From: Deltaproteobacteria bacterium
GTDB taxonomy: Bacteria; Myxococcota_A; Polyangia; Polyangiales; Polyangiaceae
DNA: 64,000 bases
NCBI GenBank assembly: GCA_016875405.1
Contig: VGRJ01000008.1
Coordinates: forward strand, 20,052 to 84,051
Reading direction: 5' to 3'
Part shown: positions 16,940 to 26,248 of the stretch, in pieces
Position numbering within the stretch: position 1 is the stretch's first letter
Layout: every line of letters begins with the position of its first letter
Made by a program: the position numbers and the translations under genes
Notes under the pieces: generated by a model
The model's database searches: none
Seen by the model: only the letters and a program-made list of their open reading frames with translations
Told to the model about the DNA's origin: nothing

Positions 16940-18360
16940 CCGCCGGACCTCGTGGCATCGGATGCAGCGGGCGGGCTCTCACGCATGAGCTCGGCGAGAC
17001 GCTCGAGCGACCGGTTGATGTCGCCGGCGCCGAGCGCGATGACGACGTCACCCGGCAAGAGCTTCTCGTGGACGCGCGCAGGAATGTCGGCCTTGTCGGC
17101 GACGTAGCGAGCACCCTTGTTGCCGTGCTTGCGAATCTCGTCGACGAGCCGCTTCGACGACACACCGTCGATCGGCTTCTCGCCGGCTGCGTAGATGTCG
17201 GTGATGAAGACGAGATCGGCCTGGTTAAACGCGCTCGTAAACTCGTCGAAGAGGTGCTCGGTGCGCGAGTAGCGGTGAGGCTGAAAGGCGACAACGATGC
17301 GGTGCTGCTCGGCAGGGAAGGCGTTGCGAGCCGCCTCGAGGGTCGCGCGGATCTCGGCGGGGTGATGACCGTAGTCGTCGACGAGCTTCACGCCGGCGAT
17401 GTCACCGACCATCGTGAACCGACGACCGACGCCGTCGAAGGTCGCGAGCGCCTGCTTGGTCACGTCGAGCGGGACCGCGAGCTCGTCGGCGACCGCGATC
17501 GCCGCGAGGGCGTTCAGCACGTTGTGTTGACCGGGCATGTTGATCGAGAAGCCTCCGAGCGGCTCGCCTCGACGGTAGGCGTTGAACGCGGTCGAGAGGC
17601 CGCGGTAGCGGACGCCACGTGCGGAGTAGTCGGCCTGAGGCGACATGCCGTAGGTGACGTAGCGCCCGCGGATGCGAGGCAGGAGCTCCTGCACGTCCGG
17701 GTGGTCGAGGCACATCACGCTGACGCCGTAGAAGGGGACGCGGTTCACGAACTCGACAAAGGCATCGATGAGCTTCTCGTGCGACCCCCAATAATCGAGG
17801 TGCTCGGGGTCGATGTTCGTGACGATCGAGATCGTCGGGTTGAGCCAGAGGAAGGTGCCGTCGCTCTCGTCGGCCTCGGCCACCATCAGATCGCCGCCGC
17901 CGAGGCGCGCGTTCGAGCCCAGCGCAGCCATCTTGCCGCCTACCGTTACCGTCGGGTCGAGCCCTGCGGCTCGCAGCACCGTGGCCACGAGCGAAGTGGT
18001 GGTCGTCTTGCCGTGCGAGCCCGCGATGGCGACGCCGTACTTGATGCGCATCAACTCCGCGAGCATCTCCGCGCGGCCGATCACGGGGATGCCCAGGTCG
18101 CGCGCCTCGTCGAGCTCGGGGTTCGCGAGGTCGATCGCGCTCGAACGTACGACCACGTCTGCGCCGTGGACGTTCTCGGCCCGATGCCCGATGTCGACCC
18201 GAATGCCGAGCGACTCGAGGCGCTTCGTCGTCGAACCCGCGCGCACGTCGGAGCCCGACACCTCGAAGTCGAGCGATCGGAGGATCTCTGCGAGCCCGCT
18301 CATGCCGACGCCGCCGATACCGACGAAGTGCAGCTGCCTCACGCGACCACGGAACATCAT
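16936..18360 (-). CDS. murC: UDP-N-acetylmuramate--L-alanine ligase
   Basis: A 474-residue cytosolic ligase that adds L-alanine to UDP-MurNAc. The start HFVGIGGVGMSGLAEIL is the MurC nucleotide-sugar motif, GSHGKTTTTSLV is the ATP loop, and EADESDGTFLWLNP followed by NIDPEHLDYWG is the MurC-specific metal and substrate region. DDYGHHPAEI marks the third domain. Its ATG overlaps the murG stop (ATGATG). murB and ddl, which often follow murC in other dcw clusters, are missing; ftsQ follows directly. Confidence 0.98.
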   Translation of the reverse strand: MMFRGRVRQLHFVGIGGVGMSGLAEILRSLDFEVSGSDVRAGSTTKRLESLGIRVDIGHRAENVHGADVVVRSSAIDLANPELDEARDLGIPVIGRAEMLAELMRIKYGVAIAGSHGKTTTTSLVATVLRAAGLDPTVTVGGKMAALGSNARLGGGDLMVAEADESDGTFLWLNPTISIVTNIDPEHLDYWGSHEKLIDAFVEFVNRVPFYGVSVMCLDHPDVQELLPRIRGRYVTYGMSPQADYSARGVRYRGLSTAFNAYRRGEPLGGFSINMPGQHNVLNALAAIAVADELAVPLDVTKQALATFDGVGRRFTMVGDIAGVKLVDDYGHHPAEIRATLEAARNAFPAEQHRIVVAFQPHRYSRTEHLFDEFTSAFNQADLVFITDIYAAGEKPIDGVSSKRLVDEIRKHGNKGARYVADKADIPARVHEKLLPGDVVIALGAGDINRSLERLAELMRESPPAASDATRSGG

Positions 18361-19481
18361 GGCGTCGACACCTCGGAGAGAGAGGAAGCCCTCGAGCCGA
18401 GCTCAGGGCAGCGAGCCCGCGCGAGCTCGAGGAGATCCTTCGCTATCGTCTTGGCGGCATCGGGACGACCGCGCTCGCGCGCTCGGGTCGCCATCGCGAC
18501 GCGCGCGACCCCATCTTCGAGCAAAGGGGCGAGCTCGCTCGCGAGGCGCTCGGCGGTGGCCTCGGCCTGCGGTACACAGACCGCGGCGCCGTCTCGCGCG
18601 AGGGACTCGGCGTTGTGGCGCTGATGGTCATCCGCCGCGAACGGGTAAGGCACGAGCAACCCTGGCCGTCCGATGGCGGTGAGCTCGGCGAGCGACCCAG
18701 CACCCGAGCGCTCGATGACGACATCCGCGCGCGCGAGCGCTCCGGCGACGTCGTCGATAAAGGGGACCACCTCGGCCTCGAGGCCGAGCTCCGCGTAGAG
18801 CGCCCGAGCTGCCGCGTCCTTGTCGCGACCCGCCTGGTGCACGATCTGAAGGCGAACGGCGTCGCGGCGCTTCGCCAGCGCGCGAGGGACCGCCTCGTTC
18901 AGCGCGAGCGCTCCCTGGCTCCCGCCCATCACGAGGACGCGCACGGCCGAGACTCCCTCGGCGGGCGGCACGGGCTCGAAGCGCCTCCGAAGCGGGACGC
19001 CGGTCCACAGCGCGCGCGGGCCGAGCCCCGCCACGGTCTCGGGGAAACCACCGTAGACGCGGTGAACGAGCGGCTTCAGGAGTTTGTTCGTGAAGCCCCA
19101 CACCGCGTTGGGCTCGAGCAAGGTCACCGGAACCCCGAGCGCCCGGGCCGCGAGCGTCACCGGTCCAGCCGCGTAGCCGCCGACCGAGAACACGACGTCG
19201 GGGGCGAGGCGTTTCACGAGCCCGAGCGCGCGGGGCAAGACCGTCGCGGCGCGAAGCGCGCCCTTGGCGAAGCCTGTGAGCCCGTGCCCACGGAGCGGAA
19301 GTACGTCGAGGAGCTCGAGGCGTCCGCCTGCCTCTGGCACCACACGGGTCTCGATGCCGCGTCCCGTCCCGACGAACACGACCTCGACGCCCTGCTCCTC
19401 CGCGCGGAGCGCCTCGGCGACGGCGATCATCGGGAAGACGTGGCCGCCCGTCCCGCCGCCTGCGATGAGGACACGCGTCAC
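18357..19481 (-). CDS. murG: UDP-N-acetylglucosamine transferase MurG
   Basis: A 374-residue peripheral membrane GT-B enzyme that adds GlcNAc to lipid I, giving lipid II. LIAGGGTGGHVFPMIAVAEAL is the first glycine-rich loop, SVGGYAAGPVTLAAR the second, and VMGGSQGALALNEAVP and ERSGAGSLAELTAIGRPGLLVPYP are the donor-site motifs. The GTG start overlaps the ftsW stop (GTGA). Confidence 0.97.
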   Translation of the reverse strand: MTRVLIAGGGTGGHVFPMIAVAEALRAEEQGVEVVFVGTGRGIETRVVPEAGGRLELLDVLPLRGHGLTGFAKGALRAATVLPRALGLVKRLAPDVVFSVGGYAAGPVTLAARALGVPVTLLEPNAVWGFTNKLLKPLVHRVYGGFPETVAGLGPRALWTGVPLRRRFEPVPPAEGVSAVRVLVMGGSQGALALNEAVPRALAKRRDAVRLQIVHQAGRDKDAAARALYAELGLEAEVVPFIDDVAGALARADVVIERSGAGSLAELTAIGRPGLLVPYPFAADDHQRHNAESLARDGAAVCVPQAEATAERLASELAPLLEDGVARVAMATRARERGRPDAAKTIAKDLLELARARCPELGSRASSLSEVSTP

Positions 19482-20728
19482 GCCCCCTCCTCGGCCGCGC
19501 TAGCGACGATGGCGGAGGCGCTCTGGACCGGGCCCTTCGGCTCCATGGCTGGAGCCTCGACCTGCGAGCGTCGGCGGCTGATGTTGAGCAGCAGCCCGAT
19601 CGAGGCCGCGCTTACGAGAAGGGACGAGCCGCCGTAGCTGATGAACGGCAGCGTGAGGCCCTTGGTCGGCATGATCGCCATCGCGACGGCGAGGTTCAAG
19701 ATGACCTGCGCGCCGAGGAGGATCGAGAGACCGAAGGCGATGTAACTGCCGTAGTCGTCCTCGGCCTCGAGCGCGATCTTGATGCCACGCCACACCACGA
19801 GCGCGTAGGTCGCGGTGAGTCCGAGTGTGCCGATGAAGCCGAGCTCCTCGCCAATGATCGCGCCGATGAAGTCGGTGTGCGCCTCGGGGAGGTAGAGCAC
19901 TTGGTAGCCTCGTCCGAGCCCGAGGCCACCGACGCCGCCGGAGCCGAACGTCATGACCGACTGGAAGGGCTGGTAGGCGAGCCCCTGGCGATGGGTGTCC
20001 ATGTCGGAGTACGCCATCCAGCGCTGCATGCGGTAGGGCGAGAGCTTGACGAGGATGATCGCGGCGGCGACGAACGCGAGGCCCGACAGGACGATGTGCG
20101 AGACGCGCCCACCGGCGATGAACATCAGCGCGAAGGTCAGCATCGCGAGCACGAACGCGCTGCCGAAGTCGGGCTGCTTGAGGCAGAGCGTCATCAGCAC
20201 CCCGAGGATCACGATGTGCGGCACGAAGCCGACCCAAAATGACGCGACCTTCTCGGCCTTCTTCGAGAGCGAGTACGCGAGCCAGAGGACGAGCGCCACC
20301 TTCGCCATCTCGGAGGGCTGAATGTGCACGGGGCCGACGGCGATCCACCGGTAAGCGTTTCCCGCCTTGTGGCCGAGTCCCGCGACCGTCGCGAAGAGCA
20401 GCGTCGCGACGCCGGCCAGGATCGGATACGTGAGCGGGCGGACGATGCGGTAGTCGAAGCGGCTGACGAGCCACATCGTACCGAGTGCGAGAAGGGCGTA
20501 AATCGCCTGCCGCTTCACGTAGTGCTGCGGGTCTGAGTAGCGAACCGTCGATTCGAACGCGCTCGCGCTGTAGACCATGACGATCCCGAAGCCGACCAGC
20601 GCCACGACCGCGGCCGCGAGGACGTGATCGACGGGCCCGGCGCCGCTCCTCTTCACGAACGCGCGCATGCGCCCCCAGCGCGACATCGAGCTGGGAGCCT
20701 CGGTCCGGTCGTCTCGGCGTGAGTTCAT
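19478..20728 (-). CDS. ftsW: Septal peptidoglycan polymerase FtsW
   Basis: A 416-residue SEDS-family protein with about ten transmembrane helices. Landmarks are GFGIVMVYSAS in the first helix, WIAVGPVHIQPSEMAKVAL, KQPDFGSAFVL, EAHTDFIGAIIGEELGFIG and TKGLTLPFISYGGSSLL. It polymerises lipid II at the septum together with the FtsI-type protein in this cluster. The ATG overlaps the murD stop (ATGA). Confidence 0.97.
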   Translation of the reverse strand: MNSRRDDRTEAPSSMSRWGRMRAFVKRSGAGPVDHVLAAAVVALVGFGIVMVYSASAFESTVRYSDPQHYVKRQAIYALLALGTMWLVSRFDYRIVRPLTYPILAGVATLLFATVAGLGHKAGNAYRWIAVGPVHIQPSEMAKVALVLWLAYSLSKKAEKVASFWVGFVPHIVILGVLMTLCLKQPDFGSAFVLAMLTFALMFIAGGRVSHIVLSGLAFVAAAIILVKLSPYRMQRWMAYSDMDTHRQGLAYQPFQSVMTFGSGGVGGLGLGRGYQVLYLPEAHTDFIGAIIGEELGFIGTLGLTATYALVVWRGIKIALEAEDDYGSYIAFGLSILLGAQVILNLAVAMAIMPTKGLTLPFISYGGSSLLVSAASIGLLLNISRRRSQVEAPAMEPKGPVQSASAIVASAAEEGA

Positions 20729-22083
20729 GACCCGGCTCCTCGCAAGTACCCGACGGCGGCGACGAACGCGTCACCGCGGGCACGGTAGTTCGCGAACATG
20801 TCGAAGCTCGAGCAGGCCGGACTGAGGAGCACGGCGTCACCTGGCTCGGCGAGCCGAGACGCGAGCTCCACGGCCTCCTCCATCGTCCCGGCGCGCTCGA
20901 TCGGGAGCACCCCCGACGCGGCCTCGGCGATTCGCTCGGCGGCCTCCCCCAGGACGACGAGCGCGCGGCCCTTGACGCGGAGGGCCTCGACGAGAGGCGC
21001 GTACGTCCCCTGCTTGTCCCGACCACCCGCGATGAGCACGACGCGCGACTCCGAGAGTCCCGCGAGCGCCGCGACCGAGGCGCCGACATTGGTGCCCTTC
21101 GAGTCGTCGTAGTAGCGAACACCTGCGATCTCCTCGACCAGCGCGCAGCGATGTCCAAGTCCGACGAAGCCCCGGAAGGCCTTGTCGAGGACCGCGCTGG
21201 TCGCGTGCACATCACCGAGATCGAACGCGCCAGCGAGCGCGATGGCGGCGCAGGCGTTGGCGACGTTGTGCGTCCCCTCGAGGCGGAGGCTCGAGCGCGG
21301 GACCGCGACCCCGCGAAGCCGATCCGACAGCCAATCTCCGCGTAGCGCGACGTCCGCGCGCGAGTCGGTCGCCGCGAAGGTCACGCGTCGCGCCCCGCCG
21401 CGCCGCGCCTGCGCCTCGCAGAGCGCATCGCCGTACGGCACCACGGCGACGTCGTCCGACGTCATCGCCGCGAACGGATTGCCCTTCGCTCGCGCGTAGG
21501 CTTCGAAGCTCGGGTAGCGGTCGAGGTGATCGTCGGTGACGTTGAGCAGCGCGTGTGCGCATGCGTGCATCGTCGGGACTCGCTCGGCCTGAAAGCTCGA
21601 GATCTCGACGACGAGCACGTCGTACTCACCGCCGACGGCATCGGCCAACGGCGTCCCGAAGTTTCCGCCGAGGAAGACCTGCTTGCCCGCCGCCTCGAGG
21701 ATCGCAGCGACGAGCGCGGTGGTCGTGCTCTTGCCGTTGGTGCCGCCGATGAGGACGAGCGGCGCGTCGAGGTAGTACGACGCGAACTCGAGCTCTCCGA
21801 CCACCTTGGCCCCCGATGCCTCGGCCCTCTGGAGCGCTGGCTTCTCGGGAACGCCCGGAGACACCACGACGAGCTCGAAGCCGTCGAGCGCGTCCTCCCC
21901 GAGCGCGCCGCCGCGAACCTCGAGCCCCGCGAGGCCAGCGAGGTCACTCCTCGACAGAAGCCGCTCCGGCGCCGCCTCATCGAAGCCGACGACCTCTGCG
22001 CCACGCGCGAGGGCAAGGCGGACCGCCGCGACGCCGCTCGCGCCCAGACCCACCACCGCGACGCTACGCCCGATGAGGTCCAT
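20725..22083 (-). CDS. murD: UDP-N-acetylmuramoylalanine--D-glutamate ligase
   Basis: A 452-residue cytosolic ligase adding D-Glu to UDP-MurNAc-Ala. It has VAVVGLGASGVAAVRLAL, VVSPGVPEKPALQ, GTNGKSTTTALVAAIL (ATP loop), NVTDDHLDRY and YYDDSKGTNVGA. The ATG at 22083 shares one base with the mraY stop (TGATG). The frame continues upstream as an overlap with mraY and is not coding there. Confidence 0.97.
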   Translation of the reverse strand: MDLIGRSVAVVGLGASGVAAVRLALARGAEVVGFDEAAPERLLSRSDLAGLAGLEVRGGALGEDALDGFELVVVSPGVPEKPALQRAEASGAKVVGELEFASYYLDAPLVLIGGTNGKSTTTALVAAILEAAGKQVFLGGNFGTPLADAVGGEYDVLVVEISSFQAERVPTMHACAHALLNVTDDHLDRYPSFEAYARAKGNPFAAMTSDDVAVVPYGDALCEAQARRGGARRVTFAATDSRADVALRGDWLSDRLRGVAVPRSSLRLEGTHNVANACAAIALAGAFDLGDVHATSAVLDKAFRGFVGLGHRCALVEEIAGVRYYDDSKGTNVGASVAALAGLSESRVVLIAGGRDKQGTYAPLVEALRVKGRALVVLGEAAERIAEAASGVLPIERAGTMEEAVELASRLAEPGDAVLLSPACSSFDMFANYRARGDAFVAAVGYLRGAGS

Positions 22084-23213
22084 CAGCGCACCTTCAGCGA
22101 GGCGAGGCTCACGAGCGATAAGAGGATCGAGACGATCCAGAATCGAACGATGATCTTCGGCTCCGCCCAGCCCTTCTTCTCGAAGTGGTGATGGATGGGC
22201 GCCATGAGGAAGATGCGCTTGCCGGTGGCCTTGAAGTAGCCGACCTGGACCATGACGCTCAGCGTCTCGACGACGAAGATGCCTCCGAGCAGCACGCTCA
22301 AGAGCTCGTTCTTCGTGAAGATCGCGAGCATGCCGAGGCCTCCGCCGAGGGCGAGTGAGCCCACGTCGCCCATGAAGACCTGCGCTGGATACGTGTTGTA
22401 CCAAAGGAACCCGATCCCGGCCCCTAGCACGGCGCCGCAATACACGGCCAACTCCCCTACCGAGGCGATCCGCGGGATGTCGAGGTAGCTCGCGAGGGCG
22501 AACTTCCCGATCGTCGCGCCCGTGACGTAGGCCCATACGAGATAGGTCGCGGCGTTGGTCATCACCGGACCTATCGCGAGCCCATCGAGTCCGTCGGTGA
22601 GATTCACCGCGTTCGACGTGCCGACCACGACGAACACCGCGAAGACGACGTAGGCCCAGAGCGGGAGATCAGGCGCAAAGCGCGAGAACGACGTGAACGG
22701 GATCGCGAGCTTCGTCCGGATCTCGAACCAGTCGGCGGGCAGCTTCGACTCGAGGACGAAGGTGTAATACACGGCCGCGCCGCCAATCAGCACCTGACCG
22801 ATGAGCTTATAGCGACCCGGGAGGCCTCCCGGATGGCGCAGCTTGATCTTCAGGTAATCGTCGAGATAGCCGATGACGCCGTAGCCCGCCGTCACGGCCG
22901 TCGTCGCGAGGACGAAGGGGTTGCGGAGATCGGCCCACAACACCGTCGGCAGCAGCAGCGACAAGAGGATGAGCGCGCCGCCCATCGTCGGCGTGCCTGC
23001 CTTGATGCGATGGCTCTCGGGGCCGTCGCTCCGCACAATCTGCCCGATCTGCTTCTTCTGGAGCTCCCGGATGAACCACGGAGCAAGCATGAACGTGAGC
23101 AGCATGGCCGTGATGGTGGCCATGATCGTGCGGAACGGGATGTAGCGGAGCACGTTCAGCCACGAGAGCCAGGCGTAGTGCTGCTTCAACGGGTAGAAGA
23201 GCTCGTAGATCAC
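22083..23213 (-). CDS. mraY: Phospho-N-acetylmuramoyl-pentapeptide transferase
   Basis: A 376-residue protein with about ten membrane helices that makes lipid I. Landmarks are [27 protein letters not shown] (catalytic Asp pair), [35 protein letters not shown] and [13 protein letters not shown] (the three-His motif). The start is GTG and overlaps the murF stop (GTGA). Confidence 0.98.
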   Translation of the reverse strand: MIYELFYPLKQHYAWLSWLNVLRYIPFRTIMATITAMLLTFMLAPWFIRELQKKQIGQIVRSDGPESHRIKAGTPTMGGALILLSLLLPTVLWADLRNPFVLATTAVTAGYGVIGYLDDYLKIKLRHPGGLPGRYKLIGQVLIGGAAVYYTFVLESKLPADWFEIRTKLAIPFTSFSRFAPDLPLWAYVVFAVFVVVGTSNAVNLTDGLDGLAIGPVMTNAATYLVWAYVTGATIGKFALASYLDIPRIASVGELAVYCGAVLGAGIGFLWYNTYPAQVFMGDVGSLALGGGLGMLAIFTKNELLSVLLGGIFVVETLSVMVQVGYFKATGKRIFLMAPIHHHFEKKGWAEPKIIVRFWIVSILLSLVSLASLKVR

Positions 23214-24697
23214 CTGCCTGCTCCTTCCTGCTCCGCACGGGGGGCAGCTTCACATCGTGCGAGCGCAGCCACGACGCGCTCGGTCCTCACGCCACGGGAT
23301 CCCTTCACGAGCACGAGGTCGTCTGCTCTGACGAGCTCGCAAGCGAACTCCGCGGCGCGCTCGGAGGTCTCCGCGTGCCGCGCGTCGAGCCCCCGCGCGC
23401 GAGCGAGCGCCGCACCGCGCGCCGAGTGGTCGCCAACGGTGAGCAAGAGCCTCGCTCCGCTGCGTGCCGCCCAGTCCCCAAGCGATTCGTGCGACGCATC
23501 GCGATCCTCGCCGAGCTCCAGCATGTCGCCGAGCACCAGGACGAGCCTCCGTCCAGCGACGCGGGCGAGCTCGCGCGCCGCTTCGATCGATGCCTCCGTC
23601 GAGGCGGGGTTCGCGTTGTAGCTGTCGTCGACGACGACGACTCCGCTCGTGAGGCGGCGCGGGGCGAGGCGACCGGGTCCAGCGTCTTCGACGCCGAGAT
23701 GGGCGAGCGCTGCCTCGGCCTCGTCGCCGTGGAATGGCCTCCCCGGGAACGCGGCCTCGATCGCGGCGAGCGCTGCCGTCGTCGCGAGCGCCCCCGCAGC
23801 ACCGAGGAGCGGCGTCGTGAAGCTCAGCGTCGAGCCGTCAGGGCGCCGCACCTCGAGACGCGAGCGCTCGAGATCGAGCGCCTCTCGCCGAAGGATTCGG
23901 TAGTCCGCATCGGCGGCGGTCCCGTAGCCGATCTTGTCGCTGGCCACGCACGCCGCGAGTCCGGCGCGCACGCGCGCATCGTCAGCATTGCCGAGCGCGA
24001 CAGCGCCTCGCGCGAGCCCACGAAACATCGCGGTCTTCTCGCGCGCGATGCCGTCGAGGCCACCTAGCCCTTCGGAGTGCGCGCTCGCGATCAGCGTAAC
24101 GAGCGCGAGGTCAGGCCGTGCCATCCGAGCGAGCTTGCCGATCTCACCGGGGGCGTTGGTGCCCATCTCGAGCACGAGCAAGCGCGCATCGTCCGAGAGC
24201 GCGAGCATCGTCATCGGAACGCCGACGAGGTTGTTCAAGTTCCCTTGCGTCGCCGTGACTCGGTGGGGCAGGCGCGCCTCGGCGAGCGCCGCGAGCGCCC
24301 GCTTGGTGGTGGTCTTTCCGGCGGAGCCCGTCAGCGCAACGACGCGCCCCCCATGGTCCGCCCTCCAGCGCGCGACCCGCGCTTCGGCGAGGCCCGCGAG
24401 CGCCGCCAGCGTCGACTCGACGCGCAGCACCGTGAGCCCTCGTACCTCGACGTCTCGCTCGACGATGGCGAGCGACGCTCCGCGCTCGGCCGCGGCGGCG
24501 AGGTGAGCGTGACCGTCGAAGCGCTCGCCCGCGAGCGCCACGAAGGCCTGCCCTGGCTCGAGCGTGCGCGAGTCGGTCGCGACACCGGCGACCTCGAGAG
24601 CGGCGTCCTCGAGCGGCCCACGGAGTGACCCGCCGGTCGCGGCGAAGACCTCAGGCAGCGTGAATCGGGCTCGATTCGTCGGGATGGGAGTGGCCAT
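23210..24697 (-). CDS. murF: UDP-MurNAc-tripeptide--D-alanyl-D-alanine ligase
   Basis: A 495-residue ligase adding D-Ala-D-Ala. It has [18 protein letters not shown] (uracil-binding start), [14 protein letters not shown] (ATP loop), [27 protein letters not shown] and [14 protein letters not shown]. The ATG shares one base with the murE stop (TGATG). The D-Ala-D-Ala ligase that supplies its substrate is not in this window, though alr at 62184-63521 supplies D-alanine. Confidence 0.97.
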   Translation of the reverse strand: MATPIPTNRARFTLPEVFAATGGSLRGPLEDAALEVAGVATDSRTLEPGQAFVALAGERFDGHAHLAAAAERGASLAIVERDVEVRGLTVLRVESTLAALAGLAEARVARWRADHGGRVVALTGSAGKTTTKRALAALAEARLPHRVTATQGNLNNLVGVPMTMLALSDDARLLVLEMGTNAPGEIGKLARMARPDLALVTLIASAHSEGLGGLDGIAREKTAMFRGLARGAVALGNADDARVRAGLAACVASDKIGYGTAADADYRILRREALDLERSRLEVRRPDGSTLSFTTPLLGAAGALATTAALAAIEAAFPGRPFHGDEAEAALAHLGVEDAGPGRLAPRRLTSGVVVVDDSYNANPASTEASIEAARELARVAGRRLVLVLGDMLELGEDRDASHESLGDWAARSGARLLLTVGDHSARGAALARARGLDARHAETSERAAEFACELVRADDLVLVKGSRGVRTERVVAALARCEAAPRAEQEGAGR

Positions 24698-26241
24698 CAG
24701 ATGCCCCTCCTCTCGCGTCGCGCGGCGAGGGCTCGCCCGAGCTCGACCCGGTCGTCAAACGCGAACGTCTCGGCACCAATGAGCTGGTAGGGCTCGTGCC
24801 CTTTTCCCGCGACGAGCACGACGTCGCCGGGTGCCGCGCACTCGACCGCGTGGCGAATCGCTTGCGCTCGGTCGAGGAGGACCGTTGTCCGGCCGCGCGC
24901 ACCACCGCGCTCGAGCCCGACGAGGATCTCGGCGGCGATGGCGTCGGGGGCTTCGCTCCGCGGGTTGTCGTTCGTGACGATCGCGAGATCCGCCGCCCGC
25001 GCGACGGCCTCGCCCATCGGCGCGCGCTTCGCCGGGTCGCGGTCACCGCCACAGCCGAACACGCAGATGAGCTTGCCTTTCGTCAATCCGCGCACGCTCT
25101 CGAGGACGCGAACGAGGGCGTCGGGGGTGTGGGCATAATCGACCACCGCGACGAGATCGTCGCGTGCGGGGTCGTCGCAGCGCTCTAGCCGACCCGCCAC
25201 AGTCCGCATGCCGCCAAGCCCAACGAGCGCACGAGCGTCGAGGCCAAGGGCGCGCGCGATGGCGACCCCGACGAGGAGGTTCGATGCGTTGTGAGCCCCG
25301 ACGAGCGGCGAGCGGAGCGCGCCACCGTCCGCGAAATCGATCGCGATCCCTTCGGTCGAAATCGAGAGCGTGCTCGGACGAACATCGGCCGCGCTGTCCG
25401 GCCGGACCGAGACGCTGAGTACGGTGGCCCCTCGTTCACCGAGGCGTTGGGCGAGGGTCGCGCCGTGTGGGTCGTCGACGTTCACGACCGACACGCGCGG
25501 CGCAAAGTCGAGAAAGAGCTTGTCCTTCGCCGCCGCGTACGCGTCCATCGTGCCGTGGAAGTCGAGGTGGTCTTGGGTGAGGTTCGTGAACGCGGCGACA
25601 TCGAAACGAACGCCTTCCATTCGCGAGGCGGCGAGCGCGATCGACGAGACCTCCATCACGAGATGACGCGCCCCTCGATCGCGCACGAGGGCCGCGAGCC
25701 GCTGGAGCTCGTCGGCCTCGGGACTCGTGTGCCCCTCGCCAAGCGGCTCGTCGCCGATACGATGCCCGAGCGTCCCGAGGACCCCGCACGCTTGCCCAGT
25801 CGCGGCGAGGGCGGCCTCGACGAGATGGGCCGTGGTCGTCTTCCCATTGGTGCCGGTGATCCCGACGACCGCGAGGTGCTGCGTAGGCTCGCCGTGCACC
25901 ATCGCGGCGGCGCGCGCGAGCGCTGGACGAAGCGCCGCGACCTCGAGCACCGGGGCGCCCAGGCTCGCGATCTCGCGTCGACGTCCGGACTCGCACAGCA
26001 CTCCGACCGCGCCGCGCTCGAGCGCGACAGGCGCATGCAGGAGACCGTCCGAGCGCGCACCTCGCAACGCGGCGAAGAGCGTTCCCGGCCCCACCTTCCG
26101 CGAGTCCTGCTCGACGTCGAGGACCTCCACGTCGCCGCGCCCCGAGAGCGCTGCACCGAGGTGTCGCGCGAGCTCGTCGAGCGTCACCCGTGGTCGGGCG
26201 ACGTCGCGCCCAGCCAGGGTGCTCGCGTCGGTCGACCTCAT
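24697..26241 (-). CDS. murE: UDP-MurNAc-Ala-Glu--meso-diaminopimelate ligase
   Basis: A 514-residue ligase adding the third residue of the stem peptide. It has VEVLDVEQDSRKVGPGTLF, GITGTNGKTTTAHLVE, TNLTQDHLDFHGTMDAYAAAK and VVDYAHTPDALVRVL. The DNPR motif in VTNDNPRSE is the marker of meso-diaminopimelate-adding enzymes, so the wall should be DAP-type. The ATG has AGGAG about 4 nt upstream and lies 7 nt after the ftsI stop, the only non-overlapping junction between mraZ and ftsA. Confidence 0.97.
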   Translation of the reverse strand: MRSTDASTLAGRDVARPRVTLDELARHLGAALSGRGDVEVLDVEQDSRKVGPGTLFAALRGARSDGLLHAPVALERGAVGVLCESGRRREIASLGAPVLEVAALRPALARAAAMVHGEPTQHLAVVGITGTNGKTTTAHLVEAALAATGQACGVLGTLGHRIGDEPLGEGHTSPEADELQRLAALVRDRGARHLVMEVSSIALAASRMEGVRFDVAAFTNLTQDHLDFHGTMDAYAAAKDKLFLDFAPRVSVVNVDDPHGATLAQRLGERGATVLSVSVRPDSAADVRPSTLSISTEGIAIDFADGGALRSPLVGAHNASNLLVGVAIARALGLDARALVGLGGMRTVAGRLERCDDPARDDLVAVVDYAHTPDALVRVLESVRGLTKGKLICVFGCGGDRDPAKRAPMGEAVARAADLAIVTNDNPRSEAPDAIAAEILVGLERGGARGRTTVLLDRAQAIRHAVECAAPGDVVLVAGKGHEPYQLIGAETFAFDDRVELGRALAARRERRGI

Positions 26242-26248
26242 CGGCTCC

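Noticed and set aside
17068..18624. A 518-residue rightward open frame across murC
   Set aside because: Antisense shadow of MurC with no recognisable domain.
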